Assembly: GCA_016743235.1 (NCBI GenBank)
Contig: VRZD01000008.1
Location: 144,958-208,957, forward strand
DNA: 64,000 nt
Source of the DNA: Pantanalinema sp. GBBB05
GTDB lineage: Bacteria > Cyanobacteriota > Cyanobacteriia > Leptolyngbyales > Leptolyngbyaceae
Direction of reading: 5' to 3'
Shown here one piece after another: positions 8,989-18,281 of the stretch (position 1 is the first letter of the stretch; every line of letters starts with the position of its first letter). A program made the position numbers and the translations under genes. Under the pieces are notes generated by a model. That model did no database searches and was not told where the DNA came from. It saw only the letters and a list, made by a program, of their open reading frames with translations.

Positions 8989-10797
8989 TTCAACGGCAAC
9001 TACCCGATCGCGCCCTTGCATCTTAGCTTGGTACAGTGCTTCGTCAGCTTTACTAATAAACTGCCCCAACGAAACATCGGGGAGAGGCACTATACACACT
9101 ACCCCCAAACTTAAGGTGACATGGGAACTGACATAGGAAGACTCGTGAGGAATTTGCAGATGGTGAATTTTAGAGCGAATTTCATTGGCAAGTTGGGTCG
9201 CACCGGCTAAGGGTGTATTGGGCAGAATGATGGCAAATTCTTCGCCGCCATAGCGCGCGACCCGATCGGCCGGACGTTTAGCAGTGAGTTGTAACGTGCT
9301 GGCAACTTGGGATAAACAGCGATCGCCAGCGGGATGCCCATAAGTGTCGTTATAGAGCTTAAAACAATCAATATCCAGCAGGATCAAAGATAGAGGGAGT
9401 TGCTCCCGCATCATCCGATACCATTCTTGATTCAGGTACTCGTTGAAAAAGCGACGATTCGCGACCTGGGTTAATTCGTCGGTGCGAGCCAGGTGTTCTA
9501 GTAATTGGTTGGCACTTTCGGCAACCTGACGGGCTTGTTCCAGTGCCAAATTTTTCTCTACCAGCTCTTGAGTCCGTTCTTGTACCTTCAGTTCCAAAAT
9601 TTGGTTGGCTTGCTTGAGCGCCTGCCATGCCCAGAAAACATGACTGAGCAGCATCGCACTGAGCAAGGCTAGTGCTGGAGAAACCGCTACGACCCACCAG
9701 CCTAGCAAGAACCCACTATAGGCGATCGCAAAGACACTCACGATCGCTGTCGGACATAACAGAATCGTCCATCGCAAGGAATGGAGCGACCATCCTAATG
9801 CGGTTCCGACTCCTGCCCAGAACAAAATATAGCCCCATTCCCAACATTCAGGTATCCCCTGAAGCAACGGACGACCATCTAAAGCACTAGTAATAATTTG
9901 GGCAGTGACATTCGCGTGAATTTCTACTCCTGCCCAGGTCGTGTCACTATCCGTGGAGTATGGCGTATAGAAGCGATCGCCCCAGAGACTATCTGCCTTA
10001 GCCCCCACGAACACGATCTTGTCCTGGATAGTGCTTGCAGGCACCTGATTCGTCATGACTTGCTTGAGGCTAACGGTGGGGATGCCACCAGGGATCCGCA
10101 GGAAGTTGGATAGCGTTTGGTTGCCGCTGGTATCGGCTCGAACATAGCCACCCGCATTCGGGTCTAAGCGACAAAATTGGGCTTTCCCTAATTGGGTACA
10201 ACTACCCGCTTCCCCACCCTGAGCGATGATTCCTCGCTGGCTGAGATAGATTAATGCCAGTTTTGTTCCTAGTGCTAATTTGTCCTGACCATGCTGGTCG
10301 ATCGCCAGCAAATTACGCCGCACTTTACCGTCAGCATCTAGGAGTAAATCATTCACACCGACCTGATTGCGATCGCGTAACATCGGCGGTGGTAGCACCG
10401 TAGACCCTGCCGTGGCACCAACAGCTTTGCTAATGCCGATCACATTAGGAATAGTGCGAAAAGCGGTCAATAACTCCGTATGTCCTGGCTGAATGGGGAG
10501 ATCTCGGTAAAGATCTAAACCGATCGCGGCAGGACGATCGCGGTGGAGTCGCTGTAACAAGGCTGCCACTTGTTGATCAGACAAGGGCCACCGCCCTGCC
10601 CATTGCAGATCTGCATCGTTAATTGTGACTAAAACGATAGGAACCGTGCGGGATTCGGGCAATCGCCACCGAAACCATTGATTCAGAATTTCCCACTCCA
10701 GAAGTTGCAATGCCCCCGATACCTGCAACCCAATCACCGCCGTTGTTACCCCAATTGTGATTGCTCCTAAACTGCGCCACCGTGCCAATCGCTTCAT
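8974..10797 (-). CDS. CHASE2-domain diguanylate cyclase
   Basis: A 607-aa membrane sensor. An N-terminal membrane helix (about 10-30) leads into an extracytoplasmic CHASE2 domain (about 30-320; LVTINDADLQWAGRWPLSDQQVA, GLDLYRD, VFVGA). Three helices (about 325-395), a coiled coil and a GGDEF domain (about 440-605) follow. The active site reads RYGGEEF, and RPAD five residues before it is an intact product-inhibition I-site, so it should make cyclic di-GMP under feedback control. ATG at 10797 is preferred to TTG at 10803. It starts two bases after the DUF928 gene stop, implying translational coupling, and ends convergently with the RND permease. It is the last gene of the haemagglutinin-CHAT block, linking c-di-GMP to surface proteins. 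Confidence 0.9.
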   Translation of the reverse strand: MKRLARWRSLGAITIGVTTAVIGLQVSGALQLLEWEILNQWFRWRLPESRTVPIVLVTINDADLQWAGRWPLSDQQVAALLQRLHRDRPAAIGLDLYRDLPIQPGHTELLTAFRTIPNVIGISKAVGATAGSTVLPPPMLRDRNQVGVNDLLLDADGKVRRNLLAIDQHGQDKLALGTKLALIYLSQRGIIAQGGEAGSCTQLGKAQFCRLDPNAGGYVRADTSGNQTLSNFLRIPGGIPTVSLKQVMTNQVPASTIQDKIVFVGAKADSLWGDRFYTPYSTDSDTTWAGVEIHANVTAQIITSALDGRPLLQGIPECWEWGYILFWAGVGTALGWSLHSLRWTILLCPTAIVSVFAIAYSGFLLGWWVVAVSPALALLSAMLLSHVFWAWQALKQANQILELKVQERTQELVEKNLALEQARQVAESANQLLEHLARTDELTQVANRRFFNEYLNQEWYRMMREQLPLSLILLDIDCFKLYNDTYGHPAGDRCLSQVASTLQLTAKRPADRVARYGGEEFAIILPNTPLAGATQLANEIRSKIHHLQIPHESSYVSSHVTLSLGVVCIVPLPDVSLGQFISKADEALYQAKMQGRDRVVAVELPVR

Positions 10798-10799
10798 AC

Positions 10800-11531
10800 T
10801 CAAGGATTAGCCTGTGTGATCCGAGTGGGAGCTGCGATCGGGCGTAGTCCAGCTGTTTTTAGTAAATCTGTCCATAGCAGAGATAGAGCCGGATGGTTAG
10901 GTTGAGTTTTTGATAGCTCCAGGTAGGTGTTTAATGCGTCGTACCAAAACCCAGCTTGCAGGTATAGTTGGATCTGCTGCTCAGCACTTGCCGCCGCTAA
11001 TTGCTGCTGTAACTGAGCGCTTAGTGGTTGCTGCTGAATCCGACCTTCCACTAACCAATCTTTTGTCCGCCGTTTTGGGTCACATACAAGGGCGGCTGTC
11101 CAGTAGTAGGACTGATTTGGGGTTAGGCTAGCGGTGTTGGCGGGTAGCGTAATCTTGAGCAGTCCATCGGCACGAATCGGTAGATTAACTTGGTAAAGAC
11201 CCTCTTGCGCTTGGGTAAACAAGCTGAATTCTAGGGTGGTAGCTGTTGTATTCGGGACATATACCCAAATGGTCGGAGTGGCTTGGGTTGTCAATCCTAC
11301 GCTCTGTGTCGGAGCTAGAGCCACTAAATTTTCTTGATGATTTGGTTTTTGCAAACAAGCGAGATGGGTCGCTGGACGAGAGCCACCGCCAGCAGTACCT
11401 TTTGGCGTTCCCTGTCCGGGGGGTGAACCAAATTGAGCTTGAGCGATCGGAGTGACTAAACTACTGACGATCGTAGTTAGCAGTAGACCAGCGCCGATCC
11501 AAGATTGAGGGGGGCAAGCTATCCGTTTCAT
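10800..11531 (-). CDS. DUF928 family exported protein
   Basis: A 243-aa protein with a signal peptide (MKRIACPPQSWIGAGLLLTTIVSSLVTPIAQAQ). The pattern PPGQGTPKGTAGGGSRP, a beta-rich middle (TPTIWVYVPNTTATTLEFSLF, KITLPAN..LTPNQSYYWTAALVCDP) and a helical end (QAGFWYDALNTYLELSKTQP, LWTDLLKTAGL) are the features of the cyanobacterial DUF928 family, which has no defined function. ATG at 11531 with GAGGAA seven bases upstream is preferred to the longer frame from 11573. It sits between a CHAT protein and a CHASE2 protein, an arrangement I recall as common for this family. Neighbourhood suggests an envelope role. Confidence 0.85.
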   Translation of the reverse strand: MKRIACPPQSWIGAGLLLTTIVSSLVTPIAQAQFGSPPGQGTPKGTAGGGSRPATHLACLQKPNHQENLVALAPTQSVGLTTQATPTIWVYVPNTTATTLEFSLFTQAQEGLYQVNLPIRADGLLKITLPANTASLTPNQSYYWTAALVCDPKRRTKDWLVEGRIQQQPLSAQLQQQLAAASAEQQIQLYLQAGFWYDALNTYLELSKTQPNHPALSLLWTDLLKTAGLRPIAAPTRITQANP

Positions 11532-11689
11532 GTCAGTTTCCTCAAGTAAGCCGTAAACATCAGGAACTATCACATCGCTTGATGTTTGCCTCTTGCCAAT
11601 TGCTAACGATCGCCAATCAAGGGGATCAGTTATTTTTTTTCATGAGGCAATAACTGTAGTAACCTAATTGGGCTAAATTTGCAGTGATC

Positions 11690-13993
11690 TCATAACCAAT
11701 TCCCCACTAAGATGAAGGGTGCCCAGTAAAATGGGTGCTTAAACTCTGGAGATTGAATCAGGCTCAGCTGTGCCGCCTGTACTGCTTGGGCTTTACTGAC
11801 ATTGGGCTGGGTTAACGATTTGTAAAAAGCCGCAATAAAAGCAGCGGTAGACGCATCATTCACTGTCCACAGGGTGGCTAAGGTGCTGAGCGCCCCTGAG
11901 CGCACGGCGACTCCTGCCATACCAAGGGTTGCCCGATTGTCTCCTTCTGCTGTCTGACAAGCACTGAGCACCAGTAATTCAATCGGGTTTATATCTGTTA
12001 GCGATCGTTGATTCAGTAAACTTTGGAGATCGTTAATCGTTAACTGTCCATCCCAGGTTTGAATATAGGTATCTTCAGCTTTAGAACTAAATTGTCCATG
12101 GCTAGCGAGATGTACCACATTAAATGGAGCCGCTTGTACCTGAGCCTTTAAAGCAGTCACAGTAAACGATTGATCTAATAATACCTGAGCTGAAATCTGA
12201 CGGCTAATTTCATCGACCTCCTGTCGCACTCCTGGGAGTGGAGTAGCGCTACTTGTCCCGGCACTCAGTCCACCGACCAAGGCATGAATTTGCTCTTTTT
12301 GTAACCGTTGCGGACTCAGTAATCGCAAGCTTGGCGCTAACGCAATTTGGTACTGCTGAATTAAGTACTGGTTGCCGTCATGTAAGGCAGCCATCGGCAA
12401 ACTGCGGAGTGCCCCATCCAAAACAAAAACGAGGGTGGTCAGTGGGTGCTGCTTCAGCTCAGCTGCGATCGGTTGAATTAACCATTGATAGATCTGCTGG
12501 GTCGCCGCTAACCGTTCTTTGGCAAATGAAGTTTGGCGGAGCGAGTTTTGCATCCGCTCAATGCCAGCTTCAATGGTTGCCTGGGGTAAAACCGTAACAT
12601 AGTGCCGGAGGGGTTGCCCCGGCAAGGATAGAATCACTTCCAGGCGATCCGCCAAAATGATGGGATAAATGATGGCAGCGGTGGGGTCTACCTCATCGAT
12701 CGAACGGGCAGCAGCATCTAAACACGCCTCCCGGAAGAAGTTATTTAACTCAGCTAATTGCAGGGATTCGATCACCTGGCGAGCTTGCTTCAGCTCCGCT
12801 TGAGTCGCTGATGGTTGCAGCAACAAATCCACCAATTCCCGATACACCGGCTCGACCCGATCGCGGAAGGAGAATTGCACATCCTGCCCGATCGCGACTA
12901 AATCATTGCGAAGGAATTGCAGCGTTTTGACAGCTTCAGTGTAAGCCTGAGTTGCCGCCGTTAAATCCCCCTGCGATCGCAAAATCCGTCCCATTTGCCA
13001 CTGCCACTGATACAGAATTTCTGGAACGTTAATGATGCGGGCTAGCTCCAGAGCTTCCTGAGTCAGTCGTTGGGCTTCTTGCCATTGGTGAGTTTGTTCA
13101 TACAAGTGTCCCAGTCGCCCGATCGCGTAGGATTGTCCCCGGCGATCGCCTAACTGTTGGGCCTGCTGAACAGCCGTCATCAGCAGTTGGGCAGCTGACA
13201 ATGTTTGCCGGTTAGCAGAATCGGTTATCTGCCCCATTAACTCGGCTAACTCAATCCGACCATAGATTGCCAACTGACCGGGCGGCAAGGTTTCCAGTTG
13301 CGTGGTAATTTGGGGTACTAAGGCAGTGGCTTCGGAACGGCGATCCAGTTGTTGCAGTAATCGCAGTTGCCGCAGTTGGGCAGAAACTTGCAGCGGCGCC
13401 GCGATTGTGGCGGCCTGTTGAAAGTAAGTTAAAGCAGACTGAATTTGTTGTTGAGCCAATAAGGTATTGCCAAGATGCAAATTAGCCGCCTGAATATCCG
13501 GCAGGGAGTGAATTTGTTGAGCAATCCGCAAACTTTCGATTAGTACCTGATGGGAGGTTTCATACTCCCCAATCAGTCGCAGAATATTGCCTAATGTCAG
13601 CAAAGTATTGGCTTTGAGCGAGGAGTCTGGCTGTTGCCGTTGAGCCGCCGCTACCTGAGTTAATAGAGTACGGGCACGACGATAGAAGCCCAAGGCTTGC
13701 AATGCCTTTGCCTGGTTAAGCTGAGCGCCGATCGTGCCCTCCTGATCGCCACGCTGCCGATAAACCTGCTCTGCGGTCTGCCAACGCTCTAAGGCCGCTT
13801 GGGGATTTCCCCGCTCTAGTAATTGCTGTCCTTGTTGGTTCAGATCTGGAACTAAGTTGAGATTGATACTGGTCGGGAGCTGAGCGATCGCAGGGAGCAG
13901 TGGCAATCCCAGAACCAGCAGCAGTCCCAATACACTACAGAGCAGGAATTCACTGCATCGAGTTTTCCAGCATTTAGTCATCCAGTTTGGCAT
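11690..13993 (-). CDS. Exported TPR-CHAT protein (caspase-like peptidase fold)
   Basis: A 767-aa protein. A signal peptide (LCSVLGLLLVLGLPLLPAIAQ) precedes TPR-type helical repeats (about 50-360; e.g. LGNILRLIGEYETSHQVLIESLRIAQ, IGRLGHLYEQTHQWQEAQRLTQEALELA). A C-terminal CHAT domain (about 470-767) has the caspase-type dyad: His632 in LASHGQF and Cys679 in LSACQTA, so it looks catalytically complete. ATG at 13993 is four bases past the stop of the upstream haemagglutinin-like gene, with GGAGAAG nine bases before it, implying coupled translation. CHAT proteins beside TPS-type secreted proteins are frequent in cyanobacteria. A protease that processes or responds to the secreted partner is an inference; its own target is unknown. 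Confidence 0.9.
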   Translation of the reverse strand: MPNWMTKCWKTRCSEFLLCSVLGLLLVLGLPLLPAIAQLPTSINLNLVPDLNQQGQQLLERGNPQAALERWQTAEQVYRQRGDQEGTIGAQLNQAKALQALGFYRRARTLLTQVAAAQRQQPDSSLKANTLLTLGNILRLIGEYETSHQVLIESLRIAQQIHSLPDIQAANLHLGNTLLAQQQIQSALTYFQQAATIAAPLQVSAQLRQLRLLQQLDRRSEATALVPQITTQLETLPPGQLAIYGRIELAELMGQITDSANRQTLSAAQLLMTAVQQAQQLGDRRGQSYAIGRLGHLYEQTHQWQEAQRLTQEALELARIINVPEILYQWQWQMGRILRSQGDLTAATQAYTEAVKTLQFLRNDLVAIGQDVQFSFRDRVEPVYRELVDLLLQPSATQAELKQARQVIESLQLAELNNFFREACLDAAARSIDEVDPTAAIIYPIILADRLEVILSLPGQPLRHYVTVLPQATIEAGIERMQNSLRQTSFAKERLAATQQIYQWLIQPIAAELKQHPLTTLVFVLDGALRSLPMAALHDGNQYLIQQYQIALAPSLRLLSPQRLQKEQIHALVGGLSAGTSSATPLPGVRQEVDEISRQISAQVLLDQSFTVTALKAQVQAAPFNVVHLASHGQFSSKAEDTYIQTWDGQLTINDLQSLLNQRSLTDINPIELLVLSACQTAEGDNRATLGMAGVAVRSGALSTLATLWTVNDASTAAFIAAFYKSLTQPNVSKAQAVQAAQLSLIQSPEFKHPFYWAPFILVGNWL

Positions 13994-13997
13994 ATCA

Positions 13998-16900
13998 CTA
14001 TTCTTCTCCCACCGGAGCCAGTTGGCATGATTGCACCGCGATCGCAGGTATGGTAGACGCTGCATCTGTAATCAGAGAAATCGAACCATCTGCATTCTGA
14101 TTCCAGCCAGTTGCCTCAATAATCGCTATCCGATCCGAACCCGTTCGTTGCCCGACTTGATCTCTCCTGTCTGCTCGATCTCCCCCGCCTTTATCACCCT
14201 GCCACACGATCGTCTGATTCAGCACCTCCGTTGGATCAGGAGCAACGCCACCCCGACCAGTAATCACAAAACTATTGCGGCGTTCTTGGGCAGAGCAGGT
14301 TTGGACAATTTGGTGGCTAGAGTCGGTTACATCCGTGGGTAGCTGAACCAATCCCCGACTGGGATCTACATTCGGTGTATTTAACGTGACAATCCCATTA
14401 ATCCCAAATTGCGAACTGGCGGTAATATCACTCCAGGGTGTGAGATGGGGTTGAAATTGTAAGCCGAAGATGCCCTGAGCCGTGATGTCAACTCGTCCCC
14501 CATTCCCCGTAAATGCATTGGCGGTAATGTCGCTATTTTCTCGTAAGACGCCAACGACAAAGCCAGCGTTGATCCGAATATTGCCCCCGTTCCCCCCCGC
14601 TTGAGCGGTTCCAGCACTGGCAGAAATTAAACTGTTGTGGCGCAGGAGCAGTAAATCCCGCACTTGTAGCTGAATGTTACCACCCTGAGTACTGGCGGTT
14701 TCGGCAAATATTGTGGCTTGATGATCCAGAGCAACTTGGTGAGCAGATAAATGAATATCGCCGCCGCGACCCAGTCCTTGACTATCGACCGTAATTCTCG
14801 CCCGGTCTTGCATCAACACGTCATTGGTTGTGACGAAAATACTGCCCCCGTTGCCCGTAGAGCCACGACCCGTATTAGCAAAAATGCCGCTAGGCGCTCC
14901 TGCGATCGTGAGGCGATCGCCAGCATTCACAGTAATGTTTCCGGCGGCACCCTGACCTTCCGTGGTTGCGGATAATTGCCCACCGTTGGTAAGTTCCAGC
15001 ACTTGAGTTGTAATGGTCATGTTACCACTACGGCCAGAGGTGAACGTTGAGGTACTGAGAATACCCCGATTCAGCACCCGCAGAGTATCGGCATTAAGTT
15101 GAATACTGCCACCATCCCCGATCGCTCCACCTTGATGCTCTGGATCGCCACTCCCCGAAATAATCCCACTTAAGCGACTTGTAATGGTTGCTGTATCAGT
15201 TTGGATGTGAATGTCTCCCGCGCGTCCTTGCCCTAGGGTTTTGGCTTGAATTTGTCCTTGGTCGGTCAACGTCAGCGATCGAGCTTGCAGATCAATCAAC
15301 CCACCATTCCCCGTGGCACCCGCCGCAACGCCAGCCAGGATACTGCCATTACGCACAGAAATATCATTAGCTTGTAAGGATAGAGTGCCAGCGTTGCCTT
15401 GTCCAAAGGTGGTAGTGGCGATCGTGCCGCCATCCTGGACATTCAGCCGATTAGTTTGGATACTGATCTCGCCGCCCTGACCAGTGGCTTGACTCGTTGT
15501 TTGGGTAAATACGCCGCTGGGATAGAGTGTTCCGGGGGGCAGGCTCAAGAAACCCAGGCTCAGCGAGTTGGAATTGAGTGCCGTCACATAAGCGCCTTTC
15601 GCGCCGGTGGAGGCAAAGTTCCCGACGGTGGTATTTGGGAGAAAGCCCGTCACGCCGATCGCAATATTCCCAAGAATGGTGGGGGCTTGGGCGGTGATAC
15701 CTTGAATGGTGACAAATTCTGGGGCTTGCAATGTGACGGTTCCTCCCGACCCGCTGCTATGAGCAGAGGCAGAAATTTGAGTGCCGTTCAAAAGGGTAAT
15801 TGAGGGCGCTGTGATGGTAATGTCTCCGCCGCTGCCGGCACCAAAGGTGTCGCTACCAATGATCAACCGATCAGCCACAAACGCTGTCTGACTGGTGATG
15901 CGAATATCTCCCGCCCCATCCCCGCCGGATGAGAAAATGCCCTGCTGCACTGCGATCGCGCCTGGAGCAGACAGTTGCACCCTTCCTCCCTGCCCTCGAA
16001 TGGAGGTATAAGGTTCGACGGGGTCGCCCACGCTATAAGGTTGCCCTGTGTAGTAATGGAAGCGGTCAGCTACAGATGTGGTATTAATCGACCCCGTGGT
16101 CAAACTGCCGCCAGTAGAGGTCACACTAATATCACCCGCCGTCGCGGTTGGCGCCCCGATCGAGTTGGCCTGTGTTGTAAGATTGCCGGTGCGAATATTA
16201 CCTCCTGCACTCAGGGACACGGTGCCGGAGGCTCCTCCAGTTGATGTGGCTCGGGCGGCAATCGCATTTGTGGTAATGCTCCCGTGAGGAGCGGTCAAGG
16301 TAACGTTCCCAGCATTGGCTCCATTCGCACCGATAACAACATGAGTGCCTCGGGCATTCGGACCCGGTGATGAATCTGGAAATAACGTGGCATAGTTGGT
16401 GGTGCCACTCGTTGTTGTCGTAATTAAGTCGGTCTGGATAGTGCCCGCAGTGCTGCTGATCACCACATCGCCGCCATTGCCAGCATGGTTAAAGTTACTG
16501 GATGATAGCGTCTCAATCCGCCCGCTATGCTGAATATCTTGGGTGGCTATCAGGGTAACAGCGCCTCCGTTGCCTGACACACCCGAAAGATCCACTAAAT
16601 TGATTCTATTTGAGGTAGAAAGTGTAGACGTTGCCCCATTCACCTGAATATTGCCATTCGTAGCCGTTAGTCTTACTAATCCGCCATTACCTGCTGCCAC
16701 CTGATTACCTTGGGCGGTGGAACTGGAGTTGATTGCAGTTGTGGCTTCAGCTGTGGGAGTAACGGTGATATTACCGTTGGTTGTACTGAGGAGAATATCG
16801 CCACCGTTGCCAGCTATAGAATTGGACCTGATCGCGGTAGTTTGAGCATTTAAGTTCGCGGTGCGAATATTGCCATTCCGGGCAGATAGGAGAATGGTGC

Positions 16901-18131
16901 CGCCATTACCAGTAGTGCTAGAGGTGTTAATGGTGCCAACTGTGATATTGCCAGCTTGGGGTAAAGGGGTTGAGGTAAAGGGCGTACCACCGATCGTCTG
17001 AGGTACATTAGCTCCAGCTATGGTTGATAACCCCGATCGCAGAATCACCGCTGGAGTGGTCGTCAGTGTAGTGTAATCGGGGTCAGTGGTAGGAATCGCT
17101 GTATCGGGTCGAGTGATGCGGATATTACCGCCCTGAATGCTTCCGGTTGCCTCGACCTTCAGTGCAGCTCCCGTATAGTTACCAAAGATGACATTGCCAT
17201 GCGCCCGAATGATGGGATCAAACAGGCTAATTACGTTGCCAGGCGCACCTGTTGTGGTCAGTAACGCAATGTCGCCCCCACTATTGAAATGAGCATCACC
17301 GGAAATAGTGCCATCACTGATGAGCGTTAACTGATTGCCTGCTTGAATCAGCGTTTGGGGATGGGACAACGCCAGAATATCAATACCAGCATTCCCTTGC
17401 ATCAGCAAGTTTCCCCTGGCGATCGCTTGAAACGGCTGGGTGTCGCTATCTCTAACTTGTAATGTGTCCCGAGCCGATAGCGTTAAATCTCGTCCAGCGT
17501 GTAATTGTCCTTGTAACTCCAGACGATCGGCATCCAGGGTTAAATCTTGTCCGGTGGTGAGATCACCGTGATTAATTAGAGTCGCTCCGACGGGACTCTG
17601 ACCCCGTTGTAATCCCGTTGGCACAGAAATGGTCAGGAGGTCTGGTGCCATCGGATTGGTCGCACTAAACTCACTACCATCAGTAAACTGAATTGCTGCC
17701 GCTGTGGAGGCTAAGAAGGAGCCGCGAATATCCAGGCTGGCCTCAGCACCAAAGATGATCCCATTAGGATTGAGCAAAAATAGATTGGCATTACCCAGTA
17801 CACCCAGTTTGCCGTTGATGGTGGATGGATTCAGCCCGGTTACCCGAGTCAAAATATTGCTGACCCCTGGATCCTGGAAGTACAGCGATCGCCCACGATC
17901 GACATTGAATTCCCGAAAACTATGGAACAGGTTGCTACCCACCTGTTTACCACCCTGAATCGTATCGACAGCACCTTGGGAACGAACGCTGGAGGATGTC
18001 GTTCCTAACGTGGTATCAGGGACAAGTTGTGCCAGTGTTGGTGTTTTTAACTGAGGCAGCAGCAAAGTCAGGAGCGCCAACCCTAGCCTAAGTTGAGCGA
18101 AGCGCGATCGGCAGAGGTTGCCGTGACCCAT
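13998..18131 (-). CDS. Filamentous haemagglutinin-like TPS secreted protein, copy A
   Basis: A 1377-aa protein of the two-partner secretion type. The signal peptide ends near LAQ (residue 35). The TPS/haemagglutination-activity domain follows (about 36-170) with GGKQVGSNLFHSFREFNVDRG, ILTRVTG and the NPNG motif (121-124). The rest is a long beta-helix of Gly/Thr/Asn-rich repeats (GNGGDI, TGNGGLI, SGNGGAV). The C-terminal 200 residues (GRGGDIHLSAHQV to SFVITGRGGVAPDP) are nearly identical to copy B. It should be secreted by a TpsB outer-membrane pore, which is not in this window. ATG at 18131 has GGAGG six bases upstream; the longer frame to 18203 is not favoured. It lies 150 bases after copy B and is followed by the coupled CHAT gene. 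Confidence 0.9.
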   Translation of the reverse strand: MGHGNLCRSRFAQLRLGLALLTLLLPQLKTPTLAQLVPDTTLGTTSSSVRSQGAVDTIQGGKQVGSNLFHSFREFNVDRGRSLYFQDPGVSNILTRVTGLNPSTINGKLGVLGNANLFLLNPNGIIFGAEASLDIRGSFLASTAAAIQFTDGSEFSATNPMAPDLLTISVPTGLQRGQSPVGATLINHGDLTTGQDLTLDADRLELQGQLHAGRDLTLSARDTLQVRDSDTQPFQAIARGNLLMQGNAGIDILALSHPQTLIQAGNQLTLISDGTISGDAHFNSGGDIALLTTTGAPGNVISLFDPIIRAHGNVIFGNYTGAALKVEATGSIQGGNIRITRPDTAIPTTDPDYTTLTTTPAVILRSGLSTIAGANVPQTIGGTPFTSTPLPQAGNITVGTINTSSTTGNGGTILLSARNGNIRTANLNAQTTAIRSNSIAGNGGDILLSTTNGNITVTPTAEATTAINSSSTAQGNQVAAGNGGLVRLTATNGNIQVNGATSTLSTSNRINLVDLSGVSGNGGAVTLIATQDIQHSGRIETLSSSNFNHAGNGGDVVISSTAGTIQTDLITTTTSGTTNYATLFPDSSPGPNARGTHVVIGANGANAGNVTLTAPHGSITTNAIAARATSTGGASGTVSLSAGGNIRTGNLTTQANSIGAPTATAGDISVTSTGGSLTTGSINTTSVADRFHYYTGQPYSVGDPVEPYTSIRGQGGRVQLSAPGAIAVQQGIFSSGGDGAGDIRITSQTAFVADRLIIGSDTFGAGSGGDITITAPSITLLNGTQISASAHSSGSGGTVTLQAPEFVTIQGITAQAPTILGNIAIGVTGFLPNTTVGNFASTGAKGAYVTALNSNSLSLGFLSLPPGTLYPSGVFTQTTSQATGQGGEISIQTNRLNVQDGGTIATTTFGQGNAGTLSLQANDISVRNGSILAGVAAGATGNGGLIDLQARSLTLTDQGQIQAKTLGQGRAGDIHIQTDTATITSRLSGIISGSGDPEHQGGAIGDGGSIQLNADTLRVLNRGILSTSTFTSGRSGNMTITTQVLELTNGGQLSATTEGQGAAGNITVNAGDRLTIAGAPSGIFANTGRGSTGNGGSIFVTTNDVLMQDRARITVDSQGLGRGGDIHLSAHQVALDHQATIFAETASTQGGNIQLQVRDLLLLRHNSLISASAGTAQAGGNGGNIRINAGFVVGVLRENSDITANAFTGNGGRVDITAQGIFGLQFQPHLTPWSDITASSQFGINGIVTLNTPNVDPSRGLVQLPTDVTDSSHQIVQTCSAQERRNSFVITGRGGVAPDPTEVLNQTIVWQGDKGGGDRADRRDQVGQRTGSDRIAIIEATGWNQNADGSISLITDAASTIPAIAVQSCQLAPVGEE

Positions 18132-18281
18132 GATGTACCTCCAAGTATGCAGCTCATTAGGGATAGCAAAGTCTGCATGTACCCTAATGTGCCCAGATCT
18201 CACGAAAGAGCGGTTATTTGTGTAAGTTATTCAGGCATTCAGCGGGGTGTCAGGCAAATCTGCCGATTCCAGCTTGACCCA

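Noticed and set aside
11627..11656. CAGTTATT / AATAACTG inverted repeat between the CHAT and DUF928 genes
   Set aside because: The eight-base AT-rich stem with a long loop is weak; it may be chance in an AT-rich spacer.
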